The notes: a model not told the origin generated them from the letters alone. A DNA stretch of 64,000 nucleotides from Physcomitrium patens (GCF_000002425.4 NC_037255.1:7694063-7758062), one strand, 5' to 3'; shown: positions 1-13,769, counted from the first letter of the stretch. Numbers and translations: made by a program.

Positions 1-3000
1 GTGACCTCTGCATGGGCACCTGATATAGTTTGTCACTCTTCGTTTCAAAGCCCTTCAGATATTGCTTGATTTCAGCGCAGGTGGTAGCCACCACTCCATC
101 ATGCAAAGCAATAACGCCCAGACTGTTCTCCAAAGCTCTGACTAGCCGCAACTTCTCCGCCTTAACAACTTTCAAACACTCATGGTTAACACACCTCTGC
201 CCCTTCATATAGCTGGGATGCGGTTTGTCCTCGGGATTCTGATTTGAGTGAGGTCCTATGTCCTGGTGACCCTCAAACGATCGATGGACACAAAACGATG
301 TTATGTTAATCACTTCTGCGCGGCGGGGACATGCTTCGCAGGACTTGAGGATAGGATATGAAAAGTTCTCTTCACAAGAAAACGCACCGACCTCCTTAAT
401 TTCAATTACACTCGTATCAACCCCATCTTGCTCACGAGAAATTCCTTAGACAAAATGTGATTGCCCAATTACCCTGTCTACGGTCCGATCCGAGCATCTC
501 TCAGATCTCGTAATACTTCACTGATGGCACAAGTAGACGAGGACACATTTAATCTATAGATATGAACCGCCTCAGGTTTTTATCCTGGAGGGAGGGGTGT
601 CTGCGCTGAGTTCCCTAGGTAACGCCCAGCAAACTCAGAGGTGGCTTAAGAATGACGGCGGATAGTAAATCCAGCCAAAAGGACATAGCAAAAAACGGCC
701 AAAGAAAACAAAAAAAAATGGTCTCAAGGAGTAAAAATTGTAAAAATGCCATCAAGTAATCCACAAGTCAGTGGTGACCTCCTTACGTTTTTACAGATGA
801 AGTCGTCCCCCCGATAACTTGCCCCATCATTCGCAACTTGGATGACTTGGGACGTGAAGGAGGGCTCCTTCGACGACAGATTATGCATCAAACAAAGGCC
901 AACATCAGCACACTCTAAAAGCAGCATCTGAAGTGCCTCTAAGCTTTTGCCAATAGTTCCTTTCGAAGCAACATGAGTTTCTAAACATTGAATGTCGTGA
1001 TTGATGATACGTTGAAGTTCTTGAAGAAGACTTCTTCCAAGTTGATAGGCAAGATGTAAGGAAGCTTTCAGATTCTTCCTTTCTTGGGGAGCTCCAAAAT
1101 CTTTCGTAAAAGATTCTATCTTTTTGACGCCTGATCCTGAAAGTTGCTTAAACCGACAACACAAGCGGCTTAATGCAGCAAGGATATCATCACTGTAAGC
1201 AGCATTCCCAGGCGTAGGCCTTATTCTAGATCCAGTCCAGTCTTGATCCCTATCTTCAGCAATTTGAAAGACTGAGCTGTCATCGTCATCAAAGAGCCGC
1301 CTCTTATGGATCTTATGCATCAAAATTTCAGACATTTGTCTATCGTGGTTTTCATTGGGAAAACGTCTGGATACACAACCACCAATTAAAGCTCCAGATA
1401 ACATCAGCGGCCTCTGAATGCTGTTGTCTGCGAATGATTGACATTCAGAACATATTTCATTTGATTCATTGACTTCGAGTACATCGGGTTCAAAGTCAAC
1501 TCCGGAGCAGGAGACTTCATTGCATTGCTGGTTGATATCACCTTGGATTCTCATCTCAAGACTACGTAACCTTTGCTTGAAAAACTCATTTTGTTCATCC
1601 ATAGACACCCTTTCTTGAGCTTCTTGCTCAAGAGCTTCCCTTGCGTGCAGGACTTGCTCTTGAAGAAGCGCAGTCTCTGATTTCAGTCGTTTATTTTCCT
1701 CATTACATTTCTCTAGCTCAATTTCCAAATCCTTGACTACACCATGAAGTTTCGTGATTTCCTGATTTTGCATACACAAGCATGAGCCATCAGCCATCAC
1801 AATCAAAGATAACATTAGCAGCCACATACAGAAATTGCTCAGAATGGCTGCATAAAGAAAAACTAATCCAGACCTGTTTTGATACCTGAAGCTGAAACCT
1901 TGATTTCTCTTCAAGAAGAGCACTATTTGCAGCTGCAACGGCTTCTTTGATTTTTTCCTGAATCTGCTGACACCAGCATCTCAGAGAATCAACAAAAACT
2001 CACAAATAGAAAGGAGCTCTGAACAACGTCCGAGAGGGTTACCAAACGACAAAAAAGCTACAAGAATACGTATGCAGTTTGGATTGTAATATCAGTGAAA
2101 AACGAATGAATCAGGCGAACTAAATATCAATTCGAGAGGCGACGAGGACCTTGAATTCAATGGATGACTGAAGCTCTTGATACTGCAAATTCATAGCGTT
2201 CAGCTGCTTGAACTGTTCACAAACGAGTGTAGCGGACGGAGCAAGAGTGAGCTAATCACATCATCCCGTTTCAGGATACAACATAGCAAGGTCATAATGA
2301 GCACTAACAAAACACAGATAAGTAAGGAAATAAGAGAACAAAATGCAGACTACATCTACATCTAAGAATAGACTTAAAGGTGGTCGTTTACCAAGGTATT
2401 TTTGCGTGAGCTCTCGGCAAGAAGAGGAAATTGGATTTGTCTAAAGCCCTGAGCATTTTCAGTATCTGATGAACCATGTGATAATCGCGAGTCAGAACTG
2501 ACGTGGCAATCTTTCATATTCCCCCAAGTGTCCTCGTCAGTAACAGATTCAAGTGCGCCCCTGTTGAAACTGGCACACATATCTTCATCTGCAATATTCT
2601 CAAAGTCTGAGAAGTGAGGTAAGCTGTTCACCCCACTTGAACCGCTCCAAAACGAATCGCATTCATCACTAAGAAGACTTTCGAAGGCGGGAGGGAGGCC
2701 AAAAGTTCTGTCCCTACGCGTGGCTAGAGGTCGTGATTTAGCGTCCACTAAGGATGATGCGGTAAGTTGACTATTGCGTCCGTTAATTCTTCGCAGGCCC
2801 TGCGGGACCATTCAGTCGACAAGAACTTAGACCAGCAAACTAGACAGATTCAAACGTGTACACCTGTTTGGAAATGATCCAGGTCAAACGACTAGGTAAA
2901 TTACCTGTTCTAAGGTATTTGATATTGAGGATTGAGGACACCACGTTTCTCTCCTGTGACTCTGTGCATATCATTCCGTAGCAAGTTTGTCAGTTCGCTG

Positions 3001-6000
3001 ACGTCACAAGGATAATCACTAGGATGGATGAGAATACGTAGTCGTAGAAATTACAGATGAAGTTAGAGACGTCAGTGGACACCTTAGTGGGTAATTCACG
3101 ATCTTCAATCGCTCCACTTATCACCATTGTGCTTAAGTTTTCAATTCTCTGTTCTTGTTCTTTGATCCGCCGTTCACGTTCCACCTGCGCTTTAATCTCT
3201 TGTTGGAGTTCCAGTTCTAACTTTTCTCGTCCAAGCTCGTACTATTCACATGAAAACAAAGTCAAAATTACACGCCCAATACGATTCAGAATAATCGATG
3301 CCTCCCAAAAAAATGAAATAATATTCTTCGGTAAACAGAAATTAATCTGAGATAGCAATTTGTGACTATAAGAACCTGTTTAGACGATCAAGAATTGCAC
3401 CTTCACTAAATTCACTACGAGTATATAATGCAAAATGAACTTTTCTGCTTCAATCCGACAACATGTGAAGAAGCTATCTAAGTGATCGTTCCTTCGATGT
3501 TCAACAGCAATCATCAGTGCTAAATGCTGAGAATAATCAAGAGTGAATAATAAGCTTTAAGACCTTAAGCAAGTCGTTCCGCAACTGCAATATCTCCTTC
3601 TTCAAGTCTTCAGAATGGGACGATCCCTGAAAGATAATAACATCAAGCAACTTTAAGATGTACAACGATGGACACCACATCCCAACTAAGTAATCATACG
3701 TCATTTTCTGCAGTAACCGAGTATTGTGTTATTGAGAAGCCATCGATAGCAATAGGACCCGCTAATACGTCTCGGATTTTTCCCGAAGTCCTTGGTAGAC
3801 ACAAAAATCCAGGAGCGCTCTCTGGATTCTCCAATTCACGGATGAGCTATTTTGGAGAATGACAATACGGTACTGATATGGAAACTGAACTCACCTCAAG
3901 TCGCCTTTTAAGTTCTTTTATTTCCTCTTTCTGGCGTTTCAGAAGAGCAGCATCAGTCAAGATCTGTCAAAGCAGGAAACTAACGTCAAAAAGCGTCGTA
4001 ATTCCGAAGTATCAGAACTGAAGAGGCAGATGTAGATTTATGACTCAGCTGGTTTGAGCAAAAACCAAAGAAATAAACAAATCGCCACAATAGTTGTGAT
4101 GGGGTAATAGATCACCTCATTCACTTGAGCGCAGTTGGTGACACGTTTGGCTCTGCTGGCAAATTGCAGGGTTCCCCTAGTCTCATCGATGTGAATCTGT
4201 GCGCAACAGTTTGGGAAAGTAAGTATGACGCCAGTAAACATCAAGGTTCTTGAAGCCTCATATATACTCACGAGATGGGCATTTTAAAGATGACTTACAC
4301 GCCAAATGCCTTCAATCAAAGGTATATCCATCGAATTAAAAATTGCAACAGACCTCATCAGGATTAATCGTACAGATTATTGAAGTTCTCGCATTTCCTC
4401 CCAGGGCCGATTGAAGGATTCGTGTCAGCTTACTGTCACGATAGGGTACATGTGCTCTGCATAAAAACACATATCAAATAAAGTGTCAAAGTTGAGTAAC
4501 AATCCTCTAGCTCCACATTGTAATCGAAATATTGTCAAGACAGCCAAGTCATCAAGGTCACGCCATACACCGTATTTAACATCTTTTAACGAAATGAACT
4601 CTTCGTTAACATCTTTATTACAGCTGCACATTATTAACTATCCATACACTGAGTAAACCATATTGTGGGTGCAACAGGTAGTACAAAATACATACCCCTG
4701 CTTTCCACCACCTTCACTCAGCTTGTTTATCACCATTCCAAGAGTAGTAAGACTTTTATTGATGTGAGCTCCCTCTCTTAAGCGAACCCCTTCAGCTCCA
4801 GTCTTAGAAATCCTCTCAGACCCTGCTAGGTCTACAAGATTCTGCAGTATTTGCCAACTATTAGTCCACCGAGAATTCTATCTAGAACATATATTGCAGC
4901 TCGTCAATTCATACTACACCCTCAAATATTTTCAACTTATTCCTAAAATCTTTCATTGCGTGGAGGTCGGAAGAAACCTGTGATTCTGTAAATTGGTCAA
5001 CATCACCGTAAGAGACCTATCTATGGTGTATAACCTTCGGGAAAGTCAATCATCTTTCCAATTCACAAATGTGATATACATCTAAATATAACTCGAACTA
5101 ACACAAAAATGCAAAAACTTCAGACCTGATTCTCGAGCTAGAACACGCTTACCAAGGCAGACACTCGCACGGCATCCTGGGCACTTGGATCACTATCTTG
5201 TGTGGAGTCATGACTCTTATCTCTGCTCTCGATAACCTGCGACGACCCAGCAGCTACTCAGAAGAATAGTTGAAAGGCTTCGACAATGCAGAACTGAAAT
5301 GAGAAGCCTAATGAAAGCACAGCTGTTTGTCTTGAACATCCGGAGATTGAGCCACATCACTGACTAACCAAAGTCTAGTGAAGCCACACTTAAAACCCTC
5401 CTCAAAAATGTACTAAGATAAACTGACATGAAATAAATTTGGGGTGAATTCAATTATTGTAGATTTCGGTGTTTAGGGATTAAGAGGGTATATGACTTAC
5501 GACAAGCACGGTGCCATGTATTTAGATTCCCAATCATTCAGGTTGGACCACAATGATATCGAACACTGCTGATACCGGCAAAGAAGTGATACAACTACGC
5601 AAGCACTCCTGAAAACATGAATCAAAATCGATGGATCCAAATGTGGTGGAGTTTACCATACGAAATATGGTGTGTGATCGACTGCTATTCACGTTCATGT
5701 CCGTTTCCGCTAAGTGCCTCTGAGCTACACGACAGTTCGTAGTCATTGCAAATGTGAACAAACCAAATGCATGGATGTGGAAAGGAAACTGATTGAAAAG
5801 TACAATCAATAACCACGAACGTTTCGAGGCCATGAAGAACCTATGAAGAGATCCATGAAAAAAAATTGAAGTATGATTTCGTAGGCTTAGAACGACCACG
5901 AAAGACTGGGTTATAGAATAATGTGGACCCTAACCTTCACCACGTTCAAGTACTGCAATGACCTGCTCAACACTGTCGGCGATTTCCTCCCTTAAACCTG

Positions 6001-8324
6001 CTACAAAGATGCCTCTCTGCATAGAACAAAGCCTCTGCTTAATCCAGTTGATTAGATTGTTGACATACTGTACCACTATGTAGAAATCAGTCTTCGAACA
6101 TGCGTATTATTACATGAATCTTCAAGGGTCGGGAAAAGAATTTGAATGTCAAGCAATACCTCAATGCTTTCGTGGATTTGTAATTTACGATTGTCGGGAG
6201 CCAATAGGTCATTGATCTCCTCGTTGTATATCTCCATATATGACACACGAACCAGAAATTCCCGATCTACTATCTGAAGGAAGAAAATTCATGGGACTCA
6301 GTGAAGTTGCATTCCATTCAGTCAGTAAGAGGTTGTTTTCATGTAGAATACACTGTTGGACACTTACATGATCTTCCCATGTGTCACTCTCACTTACCAA
6401 GGCACTCATACGATTCAAACTCAGCTGCTAAGATAGACTGAACAACGACATTTCACCTCCTCGACGCTCCGTAACTAAGCGAGTTCGCGTACCATCATTA
6501 TCTGATAGTTTGACTTTTTTCACTAGATCAAGAATAACAGACAGCAAACCTTATCAATACTGGTGAAGACATCCTGAATGGCCAGTCGGGTGACACCTTG
6601 ATCGGTAGCAGATCCCTGCATCGTGTAGGTTTTGCCACTGCTTGTCTGGCCGTAAGCGAATACTGTGCCTGTAAATTGAAAGCCACGAGTAAGTAACAGA
6701 AAAAGCATCCAGGCTCATTAGATTTGCTTAAAGACGCGGGTCATAATAGAAGGTAACTAAAGTACACACCAATACGAAGTGAGTGCATACTCTAACTTCG
6801 AGGTTAACAAGCTGCCCGAGGACGAAAATATGCCACTCGGATTTGCAGTTGAAAGGATATTATCTAAAGATGACTGAAACTCAGACGAAAGCATTCCGCA
6901 TGAATCATGCAACAAAGTTGAAGGAAACCGGGCACCTACACCTGTAGAACAGTTTAAGAATTTGTAACAATGTTAAGGACTTTAAGGCTGGATAAAAAAA
7001 AACTCAAGACATGCATGCAGCAAAGAAGCCAGAGAATAATATATTGAATTCCATCATACCATTGAAGCCTGAAACTGCAGACAAAACTAGGTCCTTAGCG
7101 TGCTCCTCGTAAATTTCTGCATTTGTAGTGCTCACTCCAAAAATCGTGTCTGGTAGTCACCCAAATATCACAGACGCTTAACATCGCTTACAAATAACTT
7201 GTCAAAGTGAAAAACTACCCTACTTAGGTACAAGAAGTTCATGAAATCGCTACAAAAAATATCATTCAAACCCTGGCCAAAACAACATTCACTATATGAC
7301 GCTCTAATACACTGGATTCTCGGTATGGGGCTTCCTCCTCGAGTAGGTGAGACCATTGCATCAGGCCTCAAAAGCCAGAGCCCTGAGAGAACAGATATTC
7401 ACTGACATGTACAGGATCTACATCCAGGTCACCTATCGCTAATGATGTCGACACTTCATTCCACGTTATCAGGATTATAGCCGGAGGCGAGGCGAAAACG
7501 GACAACATGTAATTCCAGCAGGGTGTACAAAGTTTTATTTCATGTTTACCGTGGGAATAATATGTTCGACATTAAGAAAACAATATTAATAAATGATTCC
7601 AACCATGAAAATAAACATGAAAATAACGAGTAAATCAAGAAGCCAGGTTGTTGTTGCAGAGTCATCGAGACAAGAAATTGTATCACTTGTAATCATCAAC
7701 TCGAAGAAAAAATCCTCACACAGCCTGAATCATCAATTTATCAAATAATTGCCACAAGCCGCCCTGTCACCTGGAACAATGTGATTCAGCGAAGGAGGCT
7801 AGTTTTACAGAACTGGATGCTAGCTAGACTTAATGTGGAGATGAAGAATTAGCACAGGTAATTGGCTCTGAAGAAGAATCCACAGTTTGTGAGCAATCGT
7901 AAGCTTCAACCCCCCTAGCAAACTGAAGTTCGTAATTCAAGGTGAGTCATAATTCGAAACAAATTCGATACACTTCGGGCGGAACACGTCGACCGGGGGA
8001 CAGACGAAATTGTCTCGTAGCAGAGATGGACAAACTCTCTCTGTGAGACGTACAGGATCTGCTGTATTGGTAGGATCGCGGGGGGGGGGGGGGACATGCC
8101 GAGAGCAACAAACAGAAAGCGAAGAACGCCAAGACATAGACATATAATACTCGATATCCAAGACATTGTTAGAGCTTACCAAACGAATAGGTCTGACCCT
8201 TGATAGGAGTGCCCAATGCACTGTGCAAAGAAATGGTATTCGCCGCGACCTTCCATCGAGTCCCGTTGTTTGCTTCCTGCGTGCTCGTTGGCTTCACACG
8301 GATAGCAACGCAAATCTTCTCCAT
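1..8324 (-). CDS. Kinesin-7 family motor protein, KIN7N-like (3' end beyond window)
   Basis: This encodes a plus-end-type microtubule motor of the plant kinesin-7 family, closest by eye to Arabidopsis KIN7N. Exons read on the minus strand: 8324-8180, 7149-7060, 6668-6550, 6273-6160, 6016-5935, 5724-5657, 5236-5153, 4841-4696, 4456-4354, 4196-4116, 3963-3895, 3626-3564, 3241-3083, 2799-2392, 2212-2150, 1966-1886, 1761-787, 430 to <1. Every internal junction is GT–AG and keeps frame, giving at least 1093 residues. The start is [12 protein letters not shown]. The motor domain spans about residues 1-344: P-loop GQTSSGKT near 84-91, [14 protein letters not shown], switch I NVNSSRSH near 194-201, switch II DLAGSE near 238-243, [10 protein letters not shown]. 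Beyond it lie coiled coils ([17 protein letters not shown] and others), a Ser-rich exon (2799-2392), and a conserved tail ([17 protein letters not shown]) cut by the window edge. No internal stop or frameshift was seen. The family call is firm. The cellular role (spindle or phragmoplast) is inference. Confidence 0.93.
8080..8093. repeat. G14 homopolymer in intron 1 of the KIN-7 gene
   Basis: An uninterrupted run of 14 G on the plus strand (C on the sense strand of the gene) lies in the roughly 1030-bp first intron, about 90 bp after the donor site of exon 1. It is probably length-variable and prone to sequencing error. Confidence 0.9.
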
Positions 8325-9300
8325 GACTCAGGGTCTTCGCGTAGACAATTCACACATAGCCAGCCCCCATTGTCGTAGCCATTCTGCTGTTCTGCACTAC
8401 CATTAACACGTCGCTAAAGCAAAATCTCCCCTCAGCTGCAAGAAACAGGCTCAATGCTCACAGTTCCCTCTCAGGTTCCCCAATGCACACTCTGCTCAAT
8501 TTCTCAGTCCCGTAACTGACCGCTCGCTTGCTCCCAAACGCAGCTCGCGAACTAAACAGCCCGCCAAAACCAAACAGAGCTACATAACCGGGAGCGCATC
8601 CAGCCCAAATGACAAAATCCAGTATCGTCGAAGATTTGGACAGTAGTAAAAGACGGACTTTCCCCGGGGGTAATATCTCCCTTCAGTCTACTTAGAGAGC
8701 AGCATTGTGGAACACATCCTTGACAACAAGGACCACAACTCCGCAACAAACGCGCCACTCAAGCACACGAAACAACGCATGCTGTCGGGAGATGGATCCG
8801 AACAACCTCTGCATCCCACTAGCCCTCACGATTAACCTCAAAAGTCGTTACAATCCCCAAAAATACCGGGATCGTACGAAGGCTCCACTCCATCAACACA
8901 AAACGATCCTCCAACACAACTAAGTTCAAAAAGACTTTCAGTATCATGGCATAGCGGGAGGTTGAAGACGACGAGCTCGATTTACGATACCACCGTACTT
9001 ATACTCCGTATGTGTATATCCCTCCCCCACGCCCGTTTGAATGCATTAAGGAATGGTACCGCAACGCTGAGAATAGCCATACTATAGAATGAGTGTGAGT
9101 GGTGACAGCGGCAAGCGACTGGAAATCCTTGGAATAGTAACGTCAATGAGCCCGATCTCGGAGCGTTGAGGAAATCGGTTCGATGGTGATGGTCGCGAAG
9201 GAGTCGTCGTCGTCGTAATAATGAAAGTAGGGGTCACGAAGTGAGTGTCCCGCGACAACGGACGCGAGAGAAGTGGCTGCAATTGCAGCAGCGCCAGCTT
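8325..9300 (-). promoter_or_regulatory. 5' leader and promoter side of the KIN-7 gene
   Basis: This stretch lies upstream of the KIN-7 start codon and is less AT-rich than the DNA beyond 9.4 kb, as expected for a leader and proximal promoter. The short open frames on both strands resemble no protein I recognise. No transcription start or TATA box can be fixed by eye. A small palindrome around CAGCTTCGAAAGCTG lies near 9292-9306. Whether a divergent transcript starts here is unknown. Confidence 0.4.
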
Positions 9301-9309
9301 CGAAAGCTG

Positions 9310-11590
9310 CTGCGAATGAGCAGGCTAAAGCTCATCGCCTTCAACGGCTCTCCTCCGGCAGGTCCACCCCATGCTGGATTTTGAAGTTATGGCACACGAG
9401 CATCTCTTTTTAGCTGGATTTCAGAGCCTCTGCAGTTGCTGTTTTCTTAAACCTGTCTGGAGCATTATTGTAATAGGTCTTATTCCCATTTAGGCTAAAA
9501 AAATCTGAATTTTTTTGTATAGATGTACTGCGTATTCGAGTCGATTTTCATCAACGTAGTGTTCAATTCTACTTTAATTTTAATTTGTTAGTGACAAAAA
9601 AAATCAAAAACGCATTACTTGGAACCGTGATCGAACCAATGTTCTCAAAGTCAAGGTACATGGTAAAGTTTATTGAATGAAAAAACAATTGTGAAATTGT
9701 TACGAGTGTTCTAGTTTTAATTAGTTTATTTCTTTTTTCTTTTTTCAAAGAAACCTCTGGAGCTACATCGTGAGAAAAGTTGTTGCTGCAACCATCTGTG
9801 TTAAAAACTCCTTAACATGTTTTTTAAGAGACTCCTTCACGCTATGAATCAAGATTTTAAAATGAACTTAAAATCATTATCGTGGCTCTTTGTTTAGGTG
9901 TCACACAAACAGGTCACAGTATTAATATCAATGTTGATCTAAAAATTTCTAGAAATTGATTGGTCAACGCTTGGTTTTAGGGTTTAGGATTGAGCTACAC
10001 CTTGAACACCTATACTTGGTCTATAATAAGTGTAACAAACACTAATTACAGACAATATTGAAAACAAACATATTTATTGCAAAAAAATTACAAATAATAA
10101 AACAATGTTAAATTGCAACATCTATTATACAAAACTATTTAGGTGTAAAATAAAGAGACAAAGAAGTCTCCTCATTGGCCGAACATGGAAACAAGTGGAC
10201 ACAGATGAACAAGGAAATGGATGGATAGCAGTGCCATAGATTGTGGTGCCTAACGACATGGGTTTATGCTAATAGAATATAAAAAAGCATTTCATGTTTA
10301 TATTTTATAAATGTTCAAAATTCATTTTGTATCATTTTTTTAAATGTATGCAACTTTAAAATCCACAACAAAGTGCAATGAACTTGTGTGGTGTATGTTT
10401 TAAAATTTGTATCCATACAAAGTAAAATAATCAACCAAAATTAGTTCCCTTGATGATATCAGATTATATGTCAAACTTCTACTTAATAATCATATGTATT
10501 CTATCTGTCAGATTATGCAAAACTTCAATCTGTTGATTAGTTTGCCAAAGACCACTAAGGAATCAAGACAACAATCAGATCTTTTCACATCAAATTGTAT
10601 TTTGAGCCATGAGACATGAGACTGAGAACTTTCTTGTGCATTATAGTACAAATATTAATATGCTTTTTGGTGTTCTTAACGTTTATTAAGTTAAATTTGA
10701 AAAAAAAACATTTAATTTTACTTTTTCTCATTGATTTTTCTTTTAAAATATCATTATGTTATCTAATGAAACAACATAAATTGTATTATCATTAACCAGA
10801 TTTGTGAAATCATTTGTAAGTTTTTGAGAGCCCAGTAAATTCAACTTAAATTACGTGAAGCGGATCTGAAAGTAGTTTTCTTTTATTATTAAAAAATAAA
10901 AATAAAAATAAACAGTGACAGATGTGAGTGAATCCATATTTATTTCAGAATTATATGTATAAACTACATAAATTCAAATTTCCATGCTGTATGTAGTGTA
11001 CATTGCATGCGTTCCACTATCAAAATGATTCAGAAACTGATGAATCCACGATTTAATCGCATGTTGAAATATAATCATTTAGATCTACAATACAAGCATT
11101 ATGAATTCAATAGTATTCTAATTCATTCATCTGTTAGATATTAAAACATTTAAAAATTCATATTTTACAAAAGTGGCATAACCCAAAAAGTCCTCCCATT
11201 TCAATTGACTGAATATTGACAGAGAAGCGTGTCGTTAACGAGCTCACACCGAAAAGTTCACCGCAATTATCCATGAATTTGTTAGATAAAAAAGATCTCA
11301 ACCTAATCTCACACCAGACACGTAACTATTGATTGGTCTCTTGGTAGATGAGCGGTGAGTTTGTACGTATCTTGCTCGACTTTCACTTAAGATGACTGTA
11401 AAACTCCTATCAATTCTTCGAAATCCCTCGATCCTGATGCTGAAAAGCAGATATTCTTACCAAAATCACTCACAAACGAGTTTCGCAGGATCCAGCTTTG
11501 TGATTCACCTTATTACAGTCGCCCAGAAATAGTCCTAGGCAACAAGGTTTTCATTATACTCCAACACCTGATCAACCACAACCAATATGA
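9310..11590. other. AT-rich intergenic DNA, no gene seen
   Basis: Both strands are rich in stops and A/T runs. I saw no conserved protein motif, no tRNA-like fold, and no LTR or inverted-repeat ends. It separates the KIN-7 promoter side from the eL24 gene. Confidence 0.6.
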
Positions 11591-11804
11591 CGGGGTTAAA
11601 CAGAATGCATTGAAGACTTGGCAGCGCTGAAGGAGGAGCAACAAATCACAGTTAGAAGCTTTGTGGAACTTGTGATTTCTCTGATTGATCGGAAGCAGAA
11701 GCTTGCCAAAAAAGAAAAAAGAAAAAAGAAAAAACTCGGGCCCCTATCAATGAATGATAACTTCGCCATGGCTTTATACGATTTCTCGTTAATAATAGAT
11801 GAGA

Positions 11805-11819
11805 TTAGGGTTTAGGGTT
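11805..11819 (+). promoter_or_regulatory. Telo-box upstream of the eL24 gene
   Basis: Two tandem TTAGGG-type units (TTAGGGTTTAGGGTT) lie about 105 bp upstream of the eL24 ATG. Telo-boxes (AAACCCTA on one strand) are a known promoter-proximal element of plant ribosomal-protein and translation genes. Position and neighbour fit that role. With only two units it is not an interstitial telomere. Confidence 0.7.
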
Positions 11820-11924
11820 GCAATTGGGTTTGCCTTTGAGGTGTAGGAGAGCCCTCACATCAATCCTTTTGTGTTGCAGCGACTTCGCACCATCCCTTGC
11901 ATGTGCAGCCCGTAGCTTGCAACC

Positions 11925-12410
11925 ATGGTGCTCAAAACAGAGGTATGTCGGTTCTCCGGTGCGAAGATCTATCCCGGCCGGGGGATTAGGTTTATTCGCA
12001 GCGATAGTCAGGTGTTCCTTTTCCTCAACAGCAAGTGCAAGAGGTACTTCCACAATAGGCTGAAGCCCGCGAAGCTGTCTTGGACGGCGTTGTTCCGGAA
12101 ACAGCACAAGAAGGACCTTCACGACACCGCAGTGAAGAAGAAGAGGAGGACCACGAACAAGCCATACTCTAGGTCCATCGTGGGAGCATCGCTAGAGGTG
12201 ATTCAGAAGAAGAGGACGGAGAAGACGGAGGTGCGCGCCGCAGCTCGCGAGGCAGCGCTGCGGGAGATTAAGGAGAGGATCAAGAAGACGAAGGACGAGA
12301 AGAAGGCGAAGAAAGCCGAGGTGGTGAAGACGACGAAGGGGCCGGGGAAGCAGGCGGCAAGGGGTCCACAGCCGAAGGCAGCGAAGAGTGGTGCCGGAGG
12401 CAAGCGCTAA
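11925..12410 (+). CDS. RPL24: 60S ribosomal protein L24 (eL24)
   Basis: This is a component of the cytosolic large ribosomal subunit. In Arabidopsis, eL24 also supports translation reinitiation after upstream reading frames. The 161-residue protein starts [20 protein letters not shown]. It then has the conserved [22 protein letters not shown] block (about residues 33-54) and a highly basic Lys/Arg/Ala tail ending GAGGKR. Length and domain order match plant eL24. The start context AACCATGG is strong. The frame runs from ATG to TAA without an intron, whereas many plant RPL24 genes have introns. A GTATGT at codons 6-8 is read through in frame. A 5'-UTR intron ending at TGTTGCAG (about 11873-11880) is possible. 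No 3' A-tract or direct repeat marks it as a processed copy, and the telo-box supports an active gene. Confidence 0.95.
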   Translation: MVLKTEVCRFSGAKIYPGRGIRFIRSDSQVFLFLNSKCKRYFHNRLKPAKLSWTALFRKQHKKDLHDTAVKKKRRTTNKPYSRSIVGASLEVIQKKRTEKTEVRAAAREAALREIKERIKKTKDEKKAKKAEVVKTTKGPGKQAARGPQPKAAKSGAGGKR

Positions 12411-13769
12411 GGATGGTAGTGTGGAGGACAGGTTGTGAGATTTCTTGGGTTTTTTTATATGTTGAGCACAATTACATCAATTTTGTCTATGAAAATTAAC
12501 TTTTCTTGAAATGGTTAAATTTTCTATGATTCTGAGATGGGCTTGATGATTACGGGGTGTCTAGTTGAATTATCAGTTGAAATGAGTGCCATACCTCTCT
12601 GAAGTAATGATTAAGTCATGTGAGTCACGTGTAATTGTTATTTTATCTTCAACGATATGAACCTTTGTTCGTTACTGAATCATTGATCGTAACAGGGTGA
12701 GTTGGCATAAAGGGCTAGGTTATGTGTTGTCTGTAAACTGAGATGTCTTGATCGATGCCGCATCGCCCGATGTGAATCTGTCCAGGAAGCTTGTAAACGA
12801 TTTTAGCCGGCGATTTAGGGTTTTGGATAAAATTCAGTGGAGACATGCTGCCGCAAGAAGCACAATTAATTGCTATTCCGGAGCTTTCCACACTTGTTCG
12901 TGTATTTAATCTCGTTGCTACTCGTTGTGGTTGTTATTTCGGAGTGGAGGCTCTGGATAGCTCTGGATTCAGTATGACTGAGTTTGGATAAGTTCCTTAG
13001 TGGTACTTCTTTCTTTCTTACTTGCGTTTAGCATCTTCAGTATCCGAAATGAACTATCGGTCACTTAAGTTTGCTGGTCTCTGTGGGTATCATTTGAGCC
13101 CTAATGTAGACATTATGATAATAACCTGTCTTTTTCTTCGTCTTTGATGATATGATATGATATGATATCTTTGCCACTGATGACCTATCTGTACTATTCT
13201 TGTGTTTAGATTACTCTGGCTGTGGAGGTTGGATCTTTTCTTTCTCATTGCTTCCTTTGTGCATTCTTTAAGAATGAATGGATTGAATGGTTATCAGGTG
13301 TATGGGACCTTGAGACTGGTGTCTCAATCTTACTGTTCTAGTAATGGCAACGGAGCTGTTGCTTGCATGTCGCAATGTGCTTGGTGCGAACGAGCACGAG
13401 CATATTTAATTTTTCCAGCTATTTACGAGTGTCCTGTTGCGAAACTGTCCTGCTTGATGTGGCTTGTTTGCTTAGATTTATTAACTACCACGAATGAATC
13501 TCACTTAGCTATTAATCATCTGCAAAAGCAGCAGGGATCACAGTTCAAATTCCGTTTGCCTAAGTCTTGTGTCAGCCGAAGCACTTGTCGGAGTATCTCT
13601 GAAGGTGTACTATGAGGCTTTTCAAACTCTTCTGTTACTGTGCTGCTTAGTAACCAGATCGGATACATGACCGCGGAATAGACTATTAGTTCGCAAACTT
13701 CCAGCTGCATGCTTCGACCAACGGTAGTCGGTAACTGTGGCTGAGATAGAATTGGTGAGCTCCACAAGA
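12411..13769 (+). other. eL24 downstream region and intergenic DNA
   Basis: The first few hundred bases are presumably the eL24 3' UTR. Beyond that there are only short open frames, the longest on the plus strand at 13202-13615 (137 codons), with no recognisable motif and an unlikely composition. A pentanucleotide repeat (GATAT, four units) lies at about 13147-13168. Some of the DNA from 12.75 kb on could be the leader of the gene suggested at 13770. Confidence 0.45.

Noticed and set aside
7440-7515. A minus-strand [12 protein letters not shown] stretch that at first looked like a frame-shifted kinesin N terminus
   Set aside because: The real first exon, with start codon, correct phase and donor, was found at 8324-8180, and the stretch lies inside intron 1 without splice sites.
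8166-8406. Plus-strand open frames of about 70 codons
   Set aside because: They are the opposite strand of KIN-7 exon 1 and its leader. The minus-strand reading is conserved kinesin.
11618-11815. Lys-rich open frame just before the eL24 gene
   Set aside because: It lacks an ATG at the stated start, is rich in AAA/AAG runs, and overlaps the eL24 promoter and telo-box.
11805-11819. Interstitial telomere repeat
   Set aside because: Only two units, placed where plant ribosomal genes carry the telo-box.
13535-13560. GTTCAAATTCC resembling a tRNA B box
   Set aside because: No acceptor stem, D arm or anticodon arm can be drawn around it.
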